From positions 40,237 through 104,236 of the forward strand of contig JAFEBI010000002.1 of the NCBI GenBank assembly GCA_018242725.1: a stretch of DNA of 64,000 nucleotides, given 5' to 3'. A program made the translations under genes and the position numbers. This DNA comes from Nitrospira sp. Lineage in GTDB: Bacteria > Nitrospirota > Nitrospiria > Nitrospirales > Nitrospiraceae. Below the pieces are notes generated by a model, which saw only the letters and a program-made list of their open reading frames with translations, ran no database searches and was not told where the DNA came from. This document shows positions 1 to 9,627 of this stretch, piece after piece; position 1 is the first letter of the stretch; every line of letters starts with the position of its first letter.

Positions 1-638
1 TCAATCTGCTCGTTCAACCCTTCAGGCCGTGAAGCATTACCTTTCCCCAAGAACCCAAGGTTGATGGGAATGCCTTCCGAAGCTTCTAACATACGATGGA
101 TATTCCACGGACCCGGGGTGCAAGTCGTGGCACTGGTTCCGCTTGACGGCCCCGTCCCTCCACCGATCATCGTGGTCAAACCGGCAGACAGCGCCTCCCA
201 ACATTGCTGCGGGCAGATGAAATGGATGTGCGTATCCAGGCCACCGGCCGTGATAATACGACCTTCGCCGGAAATCGCTTCCGTCCCTGGTCCGATTTCC
301 ATGCCTGGCGTCACACCCGGCATGAGATCAGAATTGCCGGCCTTACCGATCCCAACGATCCTACCGTCCTTGATGCCGATGTCGGCCTTGATGACGCCGG
401 TGTAGTCAAGGATGAGCGCGTTCGTGATCACACAGTCGAGTTGCCCGCTGGCACTGGTCGCCCTAGCCGACTGCCCCATGCCATCGCGAATGGTTTTCCC
501 GCCGCCGAAGACAGCTTCTTCTCCGGGAACGGTTCGATCTTCTTCGACTTCGATGATCAAGTCCGTGTCGGCCAATCGAACGCGATCGCCGGTCGTGGGT
601 CCGTAGAGAGATGCATATTGCTTGCGTGAAATTTTCAC
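1..638 (-). CDS. ureC: Urease alpha subunit UreC, N-terminal part (gene continues off the left edge)
   Basis: Catalytic subunit of the nickel urease that hydrolyses urea to ammonia and carbamate. About 212 residues are visible. The protein opens with [20 protein letters not shown], the usual UreC start, and later shows DTHIHF, which carries the first two nickel-ligand histidines, and a [11 protein letters not shown] stretch. The start is GTG at 638, preceded by AGGAGG. It overlaps the ureB stop by four bases (GTGA), so the subunits are probably translationally coupled. The rest of the alpha subunit and any ureDEFG accessory genes lie outside the window. Confidence 0.96.
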   Translation of the reverse strand, partial: MKISRKQYASLYGPTTGDRVRLADTDLIIEVEEDRTVPGEEAVFGGGKTIRDGMGQSARATSASGQLDCVITNALILDYTGVIKADIGIKDGRIVGIGKAGNSDLMPGVTPGMEIGPGTEAISGEGRIITAGGLDTHIHFICPQQCWEALSAGLTTMIGGGTGPSSGTSATTCTPGPWNIHRMLEASEGIPINLGFLGKGNASRPEGLNEQI

Positions 639-1309
639 CGTGCGCCTCCTTTTCCAAATCCGCGATCAGCGGCGAGTCCAACAGCCTTGGCTTTGACTTT
701 CGGATCATCCAACAACCCTTCAGTCAATCCGTTCACACCCTGAGCCAGCCGATTACCGGCAAGAGCCACGAGCGTCACTTTTTTCTCTTCTCCCGGCTCA
801 AAACGGACTGCTGTGCCGGCAGGAATGGCGAGTCGGAACCCGAAGCCCTGCTCGCGATCAAACTTGAGCGCGCGGTTAGACTCAAAGAAATGACAGTGTG
901 AACCAACTTGTATTGGACGATCACCGAGGTTCTTGACCGTCAGGTCTTTCGTCTCCCGCCCTTTGAACACCTCGATATCACCGGCGACCGTCGTCATTTC
1001 TCCAGGAATAATTGGGGCGTTCAGCTCAGCCTTCACAGCCGCAGCTAACGCCTCCTTCGATCTCGTGACAGGGTCCTGGAGCTTCTTCTGTTTGGCTGCT
1101 CCTGCTCCACTGACCCTCGTAATCAATGATTCATTTGCCGCGAATACCATGCCGGGATGGCTCGCATTGCTTAAGATTGAAGCAGCTCCCACTCCAGCCG
1201 CCACAAGTCCACTGTTTGCCAGAAATTGACGCCGAGACGGTCCAGCTTTCTCGGGGTCCATTTCTTTTCCCTTATCCTTTTCAGAATCTTGCGCCTCGTT
1301 CATTTTCAT
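635..1309 (-). CDS. ureB: Urease beta subunit UreB with N-terminal twin-arginine signal extension
   Basis: The C-terminal ~125 residues are a normal UreB domain ([19 protein letters not shown], then [11 protein letters not shown]). The family is normally about 100-120 residues, but this protein has 224. The extra ~95 residues contain [10 protein letters not shown] followed by a hydrophobic Ala/Gly/Val stretch and a VFA-AN cleavage-like site, a good match to a Tat signal. The ATG at 1309 has AAGGAG nine bases upstream, and no start codon sits just before the UreB domain, so the extension is probably translated. Nearby urtA carries a very similar signal. The gene lies between ureA and ureC. Export of the holoenzyme is an inference; the segment could instead be retained as a membrane anchor. 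Confidence 0.93.
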   Translation of the reverse strand: MKMNEAQDSEKDKGKEMDPEKAGPSRRQFLANSGLVAAGVGAASILSNASHPGMVFAANESLITRVSGAGAAKQKKLQDPVTRSKEALAAAVKAELNAPIIPGEMTTVAGDIEVFKGRETKDLTVKNLGDRPIQVGSHCHFFESNRALKFDREQGFGFRLAIPAGTAVRFEPGEEKKVTLVALAGNRLAQGVNGLTEGLLDDPKVKAKAVGLAADRGFGKGGAR

Positions 1310-1370
1310 GTCACATCACTCCTTCTTCATGCTCGGTTGATATGCAACCCTCGTTGAGGCTCCTGCGAAT

Positions 1371-1673
1371 TTACGGAATCGGATTGTGAACCGTCACCAG
1401 CTTAGTTCCATCAGGGAACGTCCCCTCGACCTGAAAGTCACGGATCATCTCCGGCACACCAGGCATAACATCTTTGCGCGAAAGAAGTTGCGTGCCGTAG
1501 GTCATTAATTCAGCCACGGTCTTGCCATCACGAATACCCTCCAATACAGCAGCTGTCATGTATGCAACTGCCTCTGGATGGTTGAGTCTGAGACCGCGCT
1601 TCTTACGATCGGCCGCCAGCTGCGCCGCCACGTAAATCATCAACTTGTCTTGTTCTCTCGGACTTAAACGCAT
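1371..1673 (-). CDS. ureA: Urease gamma subunit UreA
   Basis: Small structural subunit of urease, 100 residues, the usual length. It opens with [20 protein letters not shown] and contains [10 protein letters not shown] and VMPGVPEMI, all typical of UreA. The start is ATG at 1673 with GAGGAGGAACT just upstream, a strong ribosome site. It is followed 61 bases later by ureB, giving the standard ureA-ureB-ureC order. There is no signal peptide on this subunit, which matters for the export question raised by ureB. Confidence 0.97.
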   Translation of the reverse strand: MRLSPREQDKLMIYVAAQLAADRKKRGLRLNHPEAVAYMTAAVLEGIRDGKTVAELMTYGTQLLSRKDVMPGVPEMIRDFQVEGTFPDGTKLVTVHNPIP

Positions 1674-2062
1674 AGTTCCTCCTCTCGCGGGTTAGGACTT
1701 GGCACTCAGCTACACTCCAACTAATGAATTGCGAATCGATGCCTATGACATTTTGTACGTTCGGAGAGGTAGGGAGAAGAGACTGAGCACAGAAGCCGAG
1801 AAACGACGGGTCCATTTCTCTCATCTCTCTTAGGTTGAGAAGTACTAATCACAGGTCCCGGTCACACAAACACGTCATTTTAAATAACTCCCCTAAACCT
1901 ATTAATGAGGAGAGTACTAGCATAAATAGAACAGGAGTCCAAGCTGTTTATTTCCGCTTAAACCGTGAAGCATTCCCTCACCCCACTTCCACTACAAAAA
2001 GCGTCATTGTTCAACCTAAACCACTGTTCATGCCGGTCCCAGTTGAGAAAAGGCACACCACC
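1674..2062. other. Intergenic region between nicO-like gene and ureA
   Basis: 389 bases without a convincing gene. The only clear element is the ureA ribosome site at its left end. I saw no strong terminator hairpin behind the nickel transporter gene, so transcription may run from that gene into ureABC. Confidence 0.5.
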
Positions 2063-2770
2063 TCAGTGACCTCCGGACGACACGGTTATGTTGACCAACA
2101 TCCAAAGACCGACCGAAACGCTGGCAAGACTGGCTATCCCTTGTATTCCCACGAACAGTCGTTGATTGACCGACCGGGAATAAATAACCGGCACACTGAT
2201 CGTCAAGCCGATCATCGTCATACCGATAATCGAACCGATACCGAAGATCAAAATTGACAAGAGCCCCGACGTCACATCGGTCGCCGTTGCGAGAATCATC
2301 AACATCAGCGCCGCGGATCCGGCCAACCCATGCGCCATACCGATACAGAGAGGACGAATCGAGTCTGCGATCCAATGCCGATGACCGTGACCTTCTTGTC
2401 GTTGATGACTATGAAAATGGACGTGCCGCTCACCATCATGATGATGGCCGTGCACATGCCACCGCTCTCGATACAGCTTTCTGGCCAGTGTCACGCCGAG
2501 AATGATCAGTAACAGAGCAACTCCTGATTCGGCGAGCATTTCGAATTGGGCAGGAATGCGCAAGCCCCAGACAAGCACAACCGATCCGACGAGTAGCAGC
2601 GTCAACGTATGGCCGATACCCCACCACAGCCCAACGGCCCCCGATGCCAGGAGCGAAGGTCGCTCAGCAAGCACGGTCGAGACCGCCGCAAGATGATCGG
2701 TATCCAAGGCATGCCTCAGCCCAAGAAGGAACCCGACCCCAAGCAGTGTCAATAATTCCGTTTCATGCAT
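2063..2770 (-). CDS. NicO/UreH-type nickel-cobalt transporter
   Basis: Membrane protein of 235 residues with about six hydrophobic segments. The first segment region carries HALDTDHLAAV, matching the HX4DH nickel-binding signature of nickel/cobalt permeases. A cytoplasmic-type loop near residues 105-135 is very rich in histidine (HVHGHHH and HGHRH), typical of metal-handling NicO/RcnA/UreH proteins. It sits directly upstream of ureABC on the same strand, which points to nickel uptake for urease rather than efflux. Direction of transport is inferred from context. Confidence 0.9.
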   Translation of the reverse strand: MHETELLTLLGVGFLLGLRHALDTDHLAAVSTVLAERPSLLASGAVGLWWGIGHTLTLLLVGSVVLVWGLRIPAQFEMLAESGVALLLIILGVTLARKLYRERWHVHGHHHDGERHVHFHSHQRQEGHGHRHWIADSIRPLCIGMAHGLAGSAALMLMILATATDVTSGLLSILIFGIGSIIGMTMIGLTISVPVIYSRSVNQRLFVGIQGIASLASVSVGLWMLVNITVSSGGH

Positions 2771-2895
2771 AGAGTGCCGAGGAAAGATCGATCATGGATG
2801 ACCTTCTCCACCGCGAACATGTGCTTCTCTACGGAACGAATCTCTGGGATAACGGAATCTTTTACCAGAAAATATTTCAGCACAAAACTTTTAGG

Positions 2896-2924
2896 ACAAT
2901 AGCAGTTCTTTTTAAAAAGATCAA
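2896..2924 (-). promoter_or_regulatory. Candidate sigma-70 promoter of the nicO-ureABC transcript
   Basis: Read on the minus strand: TTGATC at 2924-2919, a 17-base spacer, and TATTGT at 2901-2896. The surrounding sequence is very A/T rich. It lies about 125 bases upstream of the nickel transporter start. The match is moderate and unsupported by any experiment. Confidence 0.4.
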
Positions 2925-3041
2925 AAAAATTTTACTTTGCCACACTATGCCGGTTTCCTAACTCTTTATGCCTTGCCCTGAAAGGCACAAAACCTGGACG
3001 CATACCCTGTCTCCAGTGAGACCAGCGCTATTGGACCGTCC

Positions 3042-3776
3042 CTATACCGTTAAGTGCTGCCTGACCATGTCTGCGTTCAGCTCGTGACTTTTTCCTTGGG
3101 CCTTCACAGCCCCTTTGGCCATCACCACGTACTTCTCCGCCAGTCGCGCCGCAAAATGGAGTCCCTGTTCCACCAAGAGAATCGCGAACCGGCGTGACTG
3201 TTTAAACCCAATGATCACATCCTCAATTTGATCGACGATCGACGGCTGAATGCCTTCGGTCGGCTCATCAAGCAACAACAGTTTTGGGCTCGACAGGATA
3301 GCTCGCCCGATCGCCAGTTGTTGTTGCTCTCCTCCGCTCAGTACTCCACCAGGCCGGTTGAGAATCTGCGTGAGCTTTGGAAACAACTGATACACTTCGT
3401 CAAACGCATCTTTTTCAGACACATCACCGCTGATCGCAGGACGATTCCAGTAGCCAAGCTGGAGATTCTGATAGACCGTCAAGTGCGGGATGATCTCCCG
3501 GCCTTGTGGCACATAAGCAAGCCCCACCTTGGCTCGACGATCTGCCTTGTCATGCGTAATGTCTTTGCCGACAAATGTGATTTTTCCGGACCTCACTGGG
3601 AGCAAGCCCGTCAATGTCTTCAGCGTGGTCGTCTTGCCGACCCCGTTTCTACCCATAAGACAGACCACTTCGCCCGGTTCAATCGAGAACGAGACGTTTC
3701 GAAGAATATGACTCTCCCCGTAGTAGGCGTTGATATTTTCAAGGACCAGCGTCATCGGCTGTGTGCCTGGTGCCAT
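3042..3776 (-). CDS. urtE: Urea ABC transporter ATPase UrtE
   Basis: ATP-binding subunit of the Urt urea transporter (branched-chain amino-acid transporter class, LivF-like), 244 residues. It shows Walker A GRNGVGKTTTLK, signature LSGGEQQQLAIGRAI and Walker B LLLLDEPTEGIQP. It is the last gene of urtABCDE on the minus strand, 24 bases after urtD. The start at 3776 has GGGAGGAGG upstream; a second ATG at 3755 gives the more usual N terminus MTLVLENINAYYG. Confidence 0.95.
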   Translation of the reverse strand: MAPGTQPMTLVLENINAYYGESHILRNVSFSIEPGEVVCLMGRNGVGKTTTLKTLTGLLPVRSGKITFVGKDITHDKADRRAKVGLAYVPQGREIIPHLTVYQNLQLGYWNRPAISGDVSEKDAFDEVYQLFPKLTQILNRPGGVLSGGEQQQLAIGRAILSSPKLLLLDEPTEGIQPSIVDQIEDVIIGFKQSRRFAILLVEQGLHFAARLAEKYVVMAKGAVKAQGKSHELNADMVRQHLTV

Positions 3777-3800
3777 AACTGACCGTGGCCTCCTCCCGCT

Positions 3801-4565
3801 CTAATGCGCGACTTTGGCTCGTCCTAAGTAGATTTCTCTCACGCGGTCGTTCGCCTGAACGGTTTCCACCGTCCCTTCGCAAATGACCGTACCCTCAGCC
3901 AAGACGGTCACGATATTCGCAATCTGTCGGACGAAATCCATGTCATGTTCAATCACGACAATCGCCTGTTTTTCGGACAGCCTCGTCAGCAATTGGCCGG
4001 TTTGCTCCGTTTCCTTATCGCTCATACCGGCGACCGGCTCATCGACCAACAGCAGCGAGGGATCTTGTAAGATCACCATGCCGATCTCCAGCCACTGCTT
4101 CTGCCCGTGAGACAACGACCCGGCGCGATCATGGGCATGGTCCGTTAATCCGATCGTCTCCAGCGTCTCCTCGATCCGCGCCCGTTCTGCCGGCGAGCAC
4201 TTCCCCATCAACGTCGGAAAGACGCCTTTACTCGCGCGTTTGATCGATAGATCCAAATTCTGCCAGACCGACAGGTTGCTATAGATCGACGGCGCCTGAA
4301 ACTTTCGGCCCACGCCAAGCTTGGTGATATCTTCTGCATTCCTGCCGACCAAATTGGTCCCCTTGCCGAACATCACCTTCCCCGAGGTCGGTCTGGTTTT
4401 CCCGCAGATGACATCGAGCAACGTGGTCTTACCGGCCCCATTCGGACCGATCACGACGCGCAACTCGTTATAGCGGACACTGAAGTTACAGTTATTCAGC
4501 GCCTTGAATCCGTCGTAATCCATGACGACGTTTTCGCAGTGGAGAATGAGATTGTCGTCCGTCAC
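3801..4565 (-). CDS. urtD: Urea ABC transporter ATPase UrtD
   Basis: Second ATPase of the urea transporter (LivG-like), 254 residues. Walker A is GPNGAGKTTLLD, the signature is LSHGQKQWLEIGM (His in place of the second Gly, common in UrtD), and Walker B is LLLVDEPVAGMS. Its start overlaps the urtC stop by four bases, so the two are coupled. It works with UrtE on the cytoplasmic face of the UrtB/UrtC channel. Confidence 0.95.
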   Translation of the reverse strand: MTDDNLILHCENVVMDYDGFKALNNCNFSVRYNELRVVIGPNGAGKTTLLDVICGKTRPTSGKVMFGKGTNLVGRNAEDITKLGVGRKFQAPSIYSNLSVWQNLDLSIKRASKGVFPTLMGKCSPAERARIEETLETIGLTDHAHDRAGSLSHGQKQWLEIGMVILQDPSLLLVDEPVAGMSDKETEQTGQLLTRLSEKQAIVVIEHDMDFVRQIANIVTVLAEGTVICEGTVETVQANDRVREIYLGRAKVAH

Positions 4566-5695
4566 GCTGCGGTACTCCCTTCCGCTTTGATCAACGGTGC
4601 CGGGGTCTTCTTTCGATCGGTCAATTTCCTGATCATTCCGACGAGCCCATCAGGGAACATCGTCACGACCACCACAAAAAGTCCACCGAGGATGAACGGC
4701 CAGGCCTCCGGGAAGTAGTTGGTTAAGATGCTGCGGCCATAGTTGACCGCCACCGCGCCCAAGATCGCCCCAATCAGCGTCCCGCGCCCTCCGACCGCCA
4801 CCCATATCACCACCTCCAGCGACGGGAGGACCCCGATCTGAGCCGGAGTGATGATGCCGACCTGCGGAACATAGAGCATCCCCGCGAGGCCTGCGAGTCC
4901 GGCCGCCACGACAAACACGAATAGCTTGAACATCCAGGGCGTGTATCCGGAGAAGGTCACGCGGGATTCGCTGTCTCGTATCGCGATTAAAACTTTTCCT
5001 GCTCGAGATGCGACGATCCAGCGACACAGCAGATAGGAGGCGATCAGAGCAATGACCGTGATGAGATAGAGTCCTCGTTGCGTCGAGGGATCAGACAGTC
5101 GGTAGCCCAACAACTGCTTGAAATCCGTTAGTCCGTTGGTTCCACCAAGCCTGGTCTCATTCCGATTGAACACCAACCAGGCCGCAAACGCCAAGGCCTG
5201 TGTGATAATGGCGAAGTATACGCCCTTGATTCTGCTGCGAAACGCGAGAAAGCCGAAGATGGTCGCAAAGAGCACAGGAACGAGAATGGCTCCCAAGAAG
5301 CCACCCATAAAGCTTTTGAATGGGTACCAGAACAGCGGCAGCTCCTTCACTTGTGTCCAGACCATGAAATCGGGGAGTTCGCTCCCATAGACGCTTTCCT
5401 TCCCGATCTGCAACGTCAAGTACATCCCCATGCAATAGGCGCCGAACCCAAAAAACACCCCCTGGCCCATACTGAGCACACCGCAATACCCCCAGATCAA
5501 ATCCAGCCCAAGGGCGAGAATGGCGAAGGCCAAAAACTTGCCGAATTGATTGAGGCGAAAGTCACTGATATGCAGCCAGGAATCTTCGGCGGGCAAGACA
5601 TTCAGCAGCGGGACGACAAGCAGGAACAAGATGCCGACCGCATAGAACAATAACGTTTCTCGGCTGTCCTGGTGAGACACGACTTGTTCAGGCAT
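4562..5695 (-). CDS. urtC: Urea ABC transporter permease UrtC
   Basis: Inner-membrane permease of the LivM class, 377 residues from the ATG at 5695. Many hydrophobic segments are visible, and DLIWGYCGVLSMGQGVFFG is the typical LivM/UrtC signature near the N terminus. I prefer the ATG at 5695 because AAAGGA lies upstream; an in-frame TTG at 5719 would add eight residues. The gene overlaps the end of urtB by eight bases. Confidence 0.95.
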   Translation of the reverse strand: MPEQVVSHQDSRETLLFYAVGILFLLVVPLLNVLPAEDSWLHISDFRLNQFGKFLAFAILALGLDLIWGYCGVLSMGQGVFFGFGAYCMGMYLTLQIGKESVYGSELPDFMVWTQVKELPLFWYPFKSFMGGFLGAILVPVLFATIFGFLAFRSRIKGVYFAIITQALAFAAWLVFNRNETRLGGTNGLTDFKQLLGYRLSDPSTQRGLYLITVIALIASYLLCRWIVASRAGKVLIAIRDSESRVTFSGYTPWMFKLFVFVVAAGLAGLAGMLYVPQVGIITPAQIGVLPSLEVVIWVAVGGRGTLIGAILGAVAVNYGRSILTNYFPEAWPFILGGLFVVVVTMFPDGLVGMIRKLTDRKKTPAPLIKAEGSTAA

Positions 5696-7265
5696 CGGCG
5701 TTGCGTCCTTTCGCGGCAAAGAGGCCTTGCGGCCGCCACTGCAGGAATAAAATCACACCGACCAGAATGAAGACTTTTCCGTAGACGGCACCGCTGGCCG
5801 GTTCGATCAGCTTGTTCAGCCCCCCGATTCCCAAGGACGCCCAGATTGTTCCGGCCAACTTTCCGACCCCACCCGTCACCACGACCATGAAAGCATCGAC
5901 AATATAGTTCTGCCCGAGTCCTGGATCGACGTTTCCAACCATGGTCAGGGCCCACCCCGCGATGCCGGCCAGTCCGGATGCAAAGGCAAACGTGTACGAA
6001 TCGACTTTTCTCGTCGGAATCCCAAGACATGCGCTCATGTTTCGATTTTGAGTGACCGCTCGTACCCGCACTCCAAGATTTGAACGGAACAGCAAAAAGT
6101 AAATCCCCAGAACGCAGACGATCGACAGAATGATGATGAAAATTCGATTGTAGGGGAGGTAGACCCCGATCATTACCTGCGCCCCACCCCGCAACGCTTG
6201 GGGAGCGATGACCGCCGTCAAATCCCCGAAGTACACACGAGCCGCCTGCATCAAAATCAAGCTCACACCCCAGGTCGCTAAGAGGGTCTCAAGCAGTCGC
6301 CCATAGAGAAAACGGATCACGGTCGCTTCGAGCACCAATCCGAACAGGGCAGCCGACAAAAACGCGACGGGCAAGGCTGCGGGGAAGTACCAGTCGAAGT
6401 TCTCTGGAGAAAACCATGCAATGAAGGCCTGTTGCGTAATGAAGGTGGCATAGGCGCCCACCATCATTAATTCTCCGTGGGCCATATTAATGACGCCCAT
6501 CAAACCGAAGACGATGGCCAGGCCGAGCGACATGATCAAGAGAATCGAACTGAGACTGATCCCTCTGAACAACGTCTCAATGCTACCGGCCCACCAACCC
6601 CACGAATCGATTTGCCCGATGGACGTTTGGGCCGAATCCGCCAAGGCTCGCTGCTGCTCGGTTGCTCCGCTTTGCGTTCCTGCTTCCAACAATTCCTTGA
6701 GAGCTGACAGCCCGTTCTGACTCCTGAGCTCCCCAAGTTTCTTGATGGCTGACAGTTTAACGGCCTGCTCGTCGGACCGAAGCTGGATCAGCTGTGCGGA
6801 CTCCTCCATCGTATACTTCACCCACCAGACCTGTTCCTTTGCGGCCGCCTCTTCAAGCCACGTAATGGCTTCCACCCGCCCTGTGCCGACTAAGTCAGCG
6901 GCGGCGGATCGTCTGGTATCCGCCTGTTCACTGGTCAGATTTGCGTGATTTTTCAGGAGGTCGATCACCGGCTTGATGGCCTGTCGAACCGACCGATCGG
7001 CTTCCGCTCGGATCTCATCCAGCCTGGAGATGAGACTCGCATTTCCTTTTTCAATGAGCACAGCGGCCGCTTGAGTGCGGAGTGCTGCGTCGTCGCTTTT
7101 GATGTCGATGAAGGCCTGCTCGATCGGGCCGGCCAGTGAATCCGTCTCTGAAGCGGCAGAGGACATCGCATCGGCAGCGAGCGTCGACGTGGAGAAAAGA
7201 CTTATCGGGAGGATGGCCGAAAGAACGAGTGTGAGGACATATTGCGAGAAACGGTCCAGACCCAT
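5688..7265 (-). CDS. urtB: Urea ABC transporter permease UrtB
   Basis: LivH-class permease of the urea transporter, about 525 residues. After a signal-like segment comes a ~200-residue helical, probably periplasmic domain, as is usual for UrtB. The C-terminal permease half contains LAIVFGLMGVINMAHGELMM and GGVGKLAGTIWASLG. The frame is open up to 7358, but the sequence before 7283 does not look like a protein start. ATG 7265 has GGAGG eleven bases upstream; GTG 7268 and ATG 7283 are alternatives. Confidence 0.93.
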   Translation of the reverse strand: MGLDRFSQYVLTLVLSAILPISLFSTSTLAADAMSSAASETDSLAGPIEQAFIDIKSDDAALRTQAAAVLIEKGNASLISRLDEIRAEADRSVRQAIKPVIDLLKNHANLTSEQADTRRSAAADLVGTGRVEAITWLEEAAAKEQVWWVKYTMEESAQLIQLRSDEQAVKLSAIKKLGELRSQNGLSALKELLEAGTQSGATEQQRALADSAQTSIGQIDSWGWWAGSIETLFRGISLSSILLIMSLGLAIVFGLMGVINMAHGELMMVGAYATFITQQAFIAWFSPENFDWYFPAALPVAFLSAALFGLVLEATVIRFLYGRLLETLLATWGVSLILMQAARVYFGDLTAVIAPQALRGGAQVMIGVYLPYNRIFIIILSIVCVLGIYFLLFRSNLGVRVRAVTQNRNMSACLGIPTRKVDSYTFAFASGLAGIAGWALTMVGNVDPGLGQNYIVDAFMVVVTGGVGKLAGTIWASLGIGGLNKLIEPASGAVYGKVFILVGVILFLQWRPQGLFAAKGRNADA

Positions 7266-7322
7266 CACCAAGATGACCTCCATACGGTGACTTCGCCAAC
7301 AACCAGTACAGATCGGAAGACC

Positions 7323-7346
7323 GGCCTCTCTCAACCGAGAGAGGCC
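7323..7346 (-). terminator. Perfect hairpin between urtA and urtB
   Basis: GGCCTCTCTC, loop AACC, GAGAGAGGCC: a 10-bp perfect stem 76 bases after the urtA stop and 58 bases before urtB. No T-run follows on the minus strand, so it is more likely a partial terminator or an RNA 3'-end stabiliser than a full stop. Such elements often raise the level of the binding protein over the permease in ABC operons. Confidence 0.55.
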
Positions 7347-7421
7347 GCGTATTCCCAACGGAGACCGGTCCCCACTACGAGCACGGTTCGTGAGACTGAG
7401 CGACGTCCTGCGTCCCGATTT

Positions 7422-8792
7422 TTATTTCTTTTGATAGGTCCCTTGATGACTAATCCAATCGCACCCCTTCTCTGGATTCGTGTATTCGCTCCAGGGCTCA
7501 GGCTTGACGAGCCCTTTGGACCGGTGAATGACCTTAAACTGACCATTCTTCAGAATTTCACCGATAAGCACCGGCTTGTGGGTATGCTGGTTGGCTTCAT
7601 CCATCATAATCTGGCCACCGGGCGCCAGGAACTTTTGTCCATACACCGCCTTACGGACAGCATCGACTTCGATGGAACCCGCCTTTTCCACGGCTTGTTT
7701 CCATACATAGACGCCGAAGTAGGCGGCTTCTATCGGATCGTCCGTCACACGATTTTCGCCGTCCGGGAGCTTGTTCTTTTTGCAATAGGCTTTGAAGTTC
7801 GCCACAAACTTTTTGTTCTGCGGGGTGTCTACGCTCTGATAGTAATTCCAGGCCGCCAAGTGCCCGACGAGCGCACTGGTATCCATGCCCCGCAATTCGT
7901 CTTCCGCGACACTGAACGCCATGATCGGGGCATCTTCCGCGCGCAGTCCTTGGTTGCCGAATTCTTTATAGAACGGGACGTTGCTGTCACCGTTGATGGT
8001 ACTGATGACGGCCGCGCCTCCACCGGCGGCAAACTTCTTAATCTTGCCGCAAATGGTTTGATAGTCCTGGTGGTGAAATGGTGTGTATTCTTCCTCAATA
8101 TTGGACGCGGGTACTTTCTTGGCCAACAACATGGCACGAAGAATTTTGTTGGTCGTGCGAGGATACACATAGTCCGTCCCGAGCAGGTAGAACTTCTTGT
8201 ACCCACCCCCTTCGGGACTCATCAAGTACTCCACTGCCGGCGCCGCCTGCTGATTCACCGCGGCTCCGGTATAGAACACATTCCTGGAGCACTCCTCACC
8301 TTCATACTGGACCGGATAGAAGAGCAGTCCGTTGTTTTTTTCAAAAACCGGCAAGACAGACTTTCGGCTGACTGATGTCCAACAGCCGAAGACCACCGAA
8401 ACCTTGTCTTCGAGGAGCAACTGTTTGGCCTTTTCTGCGAAGAGATCCCAGTTCGAGGCCGGATCAACGACTTTCGCCTCCACCTGCCGCCCCATCACCC
8501 CGCCCGCCTTGTTGATCTCTTCCACCGCCATCAGCACGACGTCTCGAAGCGAGACTTCGCTGATCGCCATCGTGCCGCTCAGCGAATGCAGCACTCCAAT
8601 CTTAATCGGTGGGCCACCGGCCGCATACGACAGCGCATAGTTGCCCAGGTTCCCTAGGAGCGCCGCTACGCCGAATCCAGCCGCAACTCTCCCGCTTTGT
8701 CCAAGGAACTCTCGTCTCGATGACCCGGTCTGTTCGGTGGCGGTAACTTCTTCTGTGGCGATTGGTGAATCTTGAGGCAAGTTCTTGTCCAT
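7422..8792 (-). CDS. urtA: Urea ABC transporter substrate-binding protein UrtA (Tat signal)
   Basis: Periplasmic urea-binding protein, 456 residues from the ATG at 8792, which has AAGGAG upstream. The N terminus has a twin-arginine signal (SSRREFLGQSG followed by an Ala/Gly-rich hydrophobic stretch). The mature part begins PPIKIGVLHSLSGTMAISE, the typical UrtA opening, and continues with VVFGCWTSVSRKSVLPVFE and LFYPVQYEGEE. It heads the urt operon and presumably delivers urea to UrtBC. The signal peptide strongly resembles the one on UreB. Confidence 0.96.
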   Translation of the reverse strand: MDKNLPQDSPIATEEVTATEQTGSSRREFLGQSGRVAAGFGVAALLGNLGNYALSYAAGGPPIKIGVLHSLSGTMAISEVSLRDVVLMAVEEINKAGGVMGRQVEAKVVDPASNWDLFAEKAKQLLLEDKVSVVFGCWTSVSRKSVLPVFEKNNGLLFYPVQYEGEECSRNVFYTGAAVNQQAAPAVEYLMSPEGGGYKKFYLLGTDYVYPRTTNKILRAMLLAKKVPASNIEEEYTPFHHQDYQTICGKIKKFAAGGGAAVISTINGDSNVPFYKEFGNQGLRAEDAPIMAFSVAEDELRGMDTSALVGHLAAWNYYQSVDTPQNKKFVANFKAYCKKNKLPDGENRVTDDPIEAAYFGVYVWKQAVEKAGSIEVDAVRKAVYGQKFLAPGGQIMMDEANQHTHKPVLIGEILKNGQFKVIHRSKGLVKPEPWSEYTNPEKGCDWISHQGTYQKK

Positions 8793-9627
8793 ATTGCATC
8801 GCTCCTTATTCGTATGCGTGAGTTGCAAACTTTCGGTGGATGCCGATCTTCTCGAACCCTATCCAGACCAGTCCGCTGCACATGCGCCGGTGGTTCGCCC
8901 TTGAGTCTTTTTCAACACAATTTTGGCACAAGACTCGACCGGCCGACTTGGCCCATGATCAGGCACATTCCCTCCTTTCCCAACAGGGTCTGAACACCAG
9001 ATGAACCCATAGGCGGCCATCACATAAAAACTTAGGAACGCTATCCATACTAGGCTCCACACGCCATTGGCAAGTGAATTTACTTAAAATTGACCTAGCC
9101 TCCGGCACAAGGTCACTTCTAACACCCTGATCAATATTTCGTATGCTAGATTGTATACATTACATTTTCACCGAGTCAAGGGTTTTCCCGAACGGATTGA
9201 ACAACGCCACTCCTTGCAAACCCAATCCAGCAAACCGCTCTCGCTAATACATATATTTCGGAATCCTTTCCATATCACCCCTGTAAGCAGGGTAAATAAT
9301 CTATCGAAATATACGTATGATATCATCAACGGATTACCGGCGATCCCCGACGCCGACTGAGATCACCATCCACCTCCCTCTGCCACGAGGCGAACCAGCC
9401 CTACGGTCGATTCGCTCTCAACAGAGCCAGTCCATAGTCCCCCCATTAGGTGTTCTCGATATGGTCCATTCAAGACGAAAGGATCGCCCCATCATCATGA
9501 AGAGAGCCACCATTGATTTACGTGCGAGGAGCAGCGGTGAGGTGAGAGTCAGCACCATGGCATTTTGTTTTTACTGAGTCTTCCTGCTACACTACGTATT
9601 GAGTATCACACGCGAGCGCACAGCACG
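8793..9627. other. Long upstream region of urtA, divergent to a lipoprotein gene
   Basis: 835 bases with no secure gene. A minus-strand frame at 8859-9062 (GTG start, 67 residues) begins with a hydrophobic SLVWIAFLSFYVMAAYGFIW segment and could be a tiny membrane protein, but it has no ribosome site. The part at 9240-9325 is A/T rich and holds nested inverted repeats: TATATTTCG (9252-9260) with CGAAATATA (9305-9313), enclosing CCCTG-TAAG-CAGGG. This could be a regulatory site for the urt operon or the divergent gene. No clear promoter was found. Confidence 0.45.

Noticed and set aside
1835-2257. A 140-codon plus-strand frame between ureA and nicO
   Set aside because: Low-complexity His/Arg/Asp-rich product that overlaps the transporter gene antisense, with no ribosome site.
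7310-7320. AGATCGGAAGA, identical to the first bases of a common sequencing adapter
   Set aside because: The match stops after 11 bases and the sequence continues smoothly between urtA and urtB; chance is sufficient.
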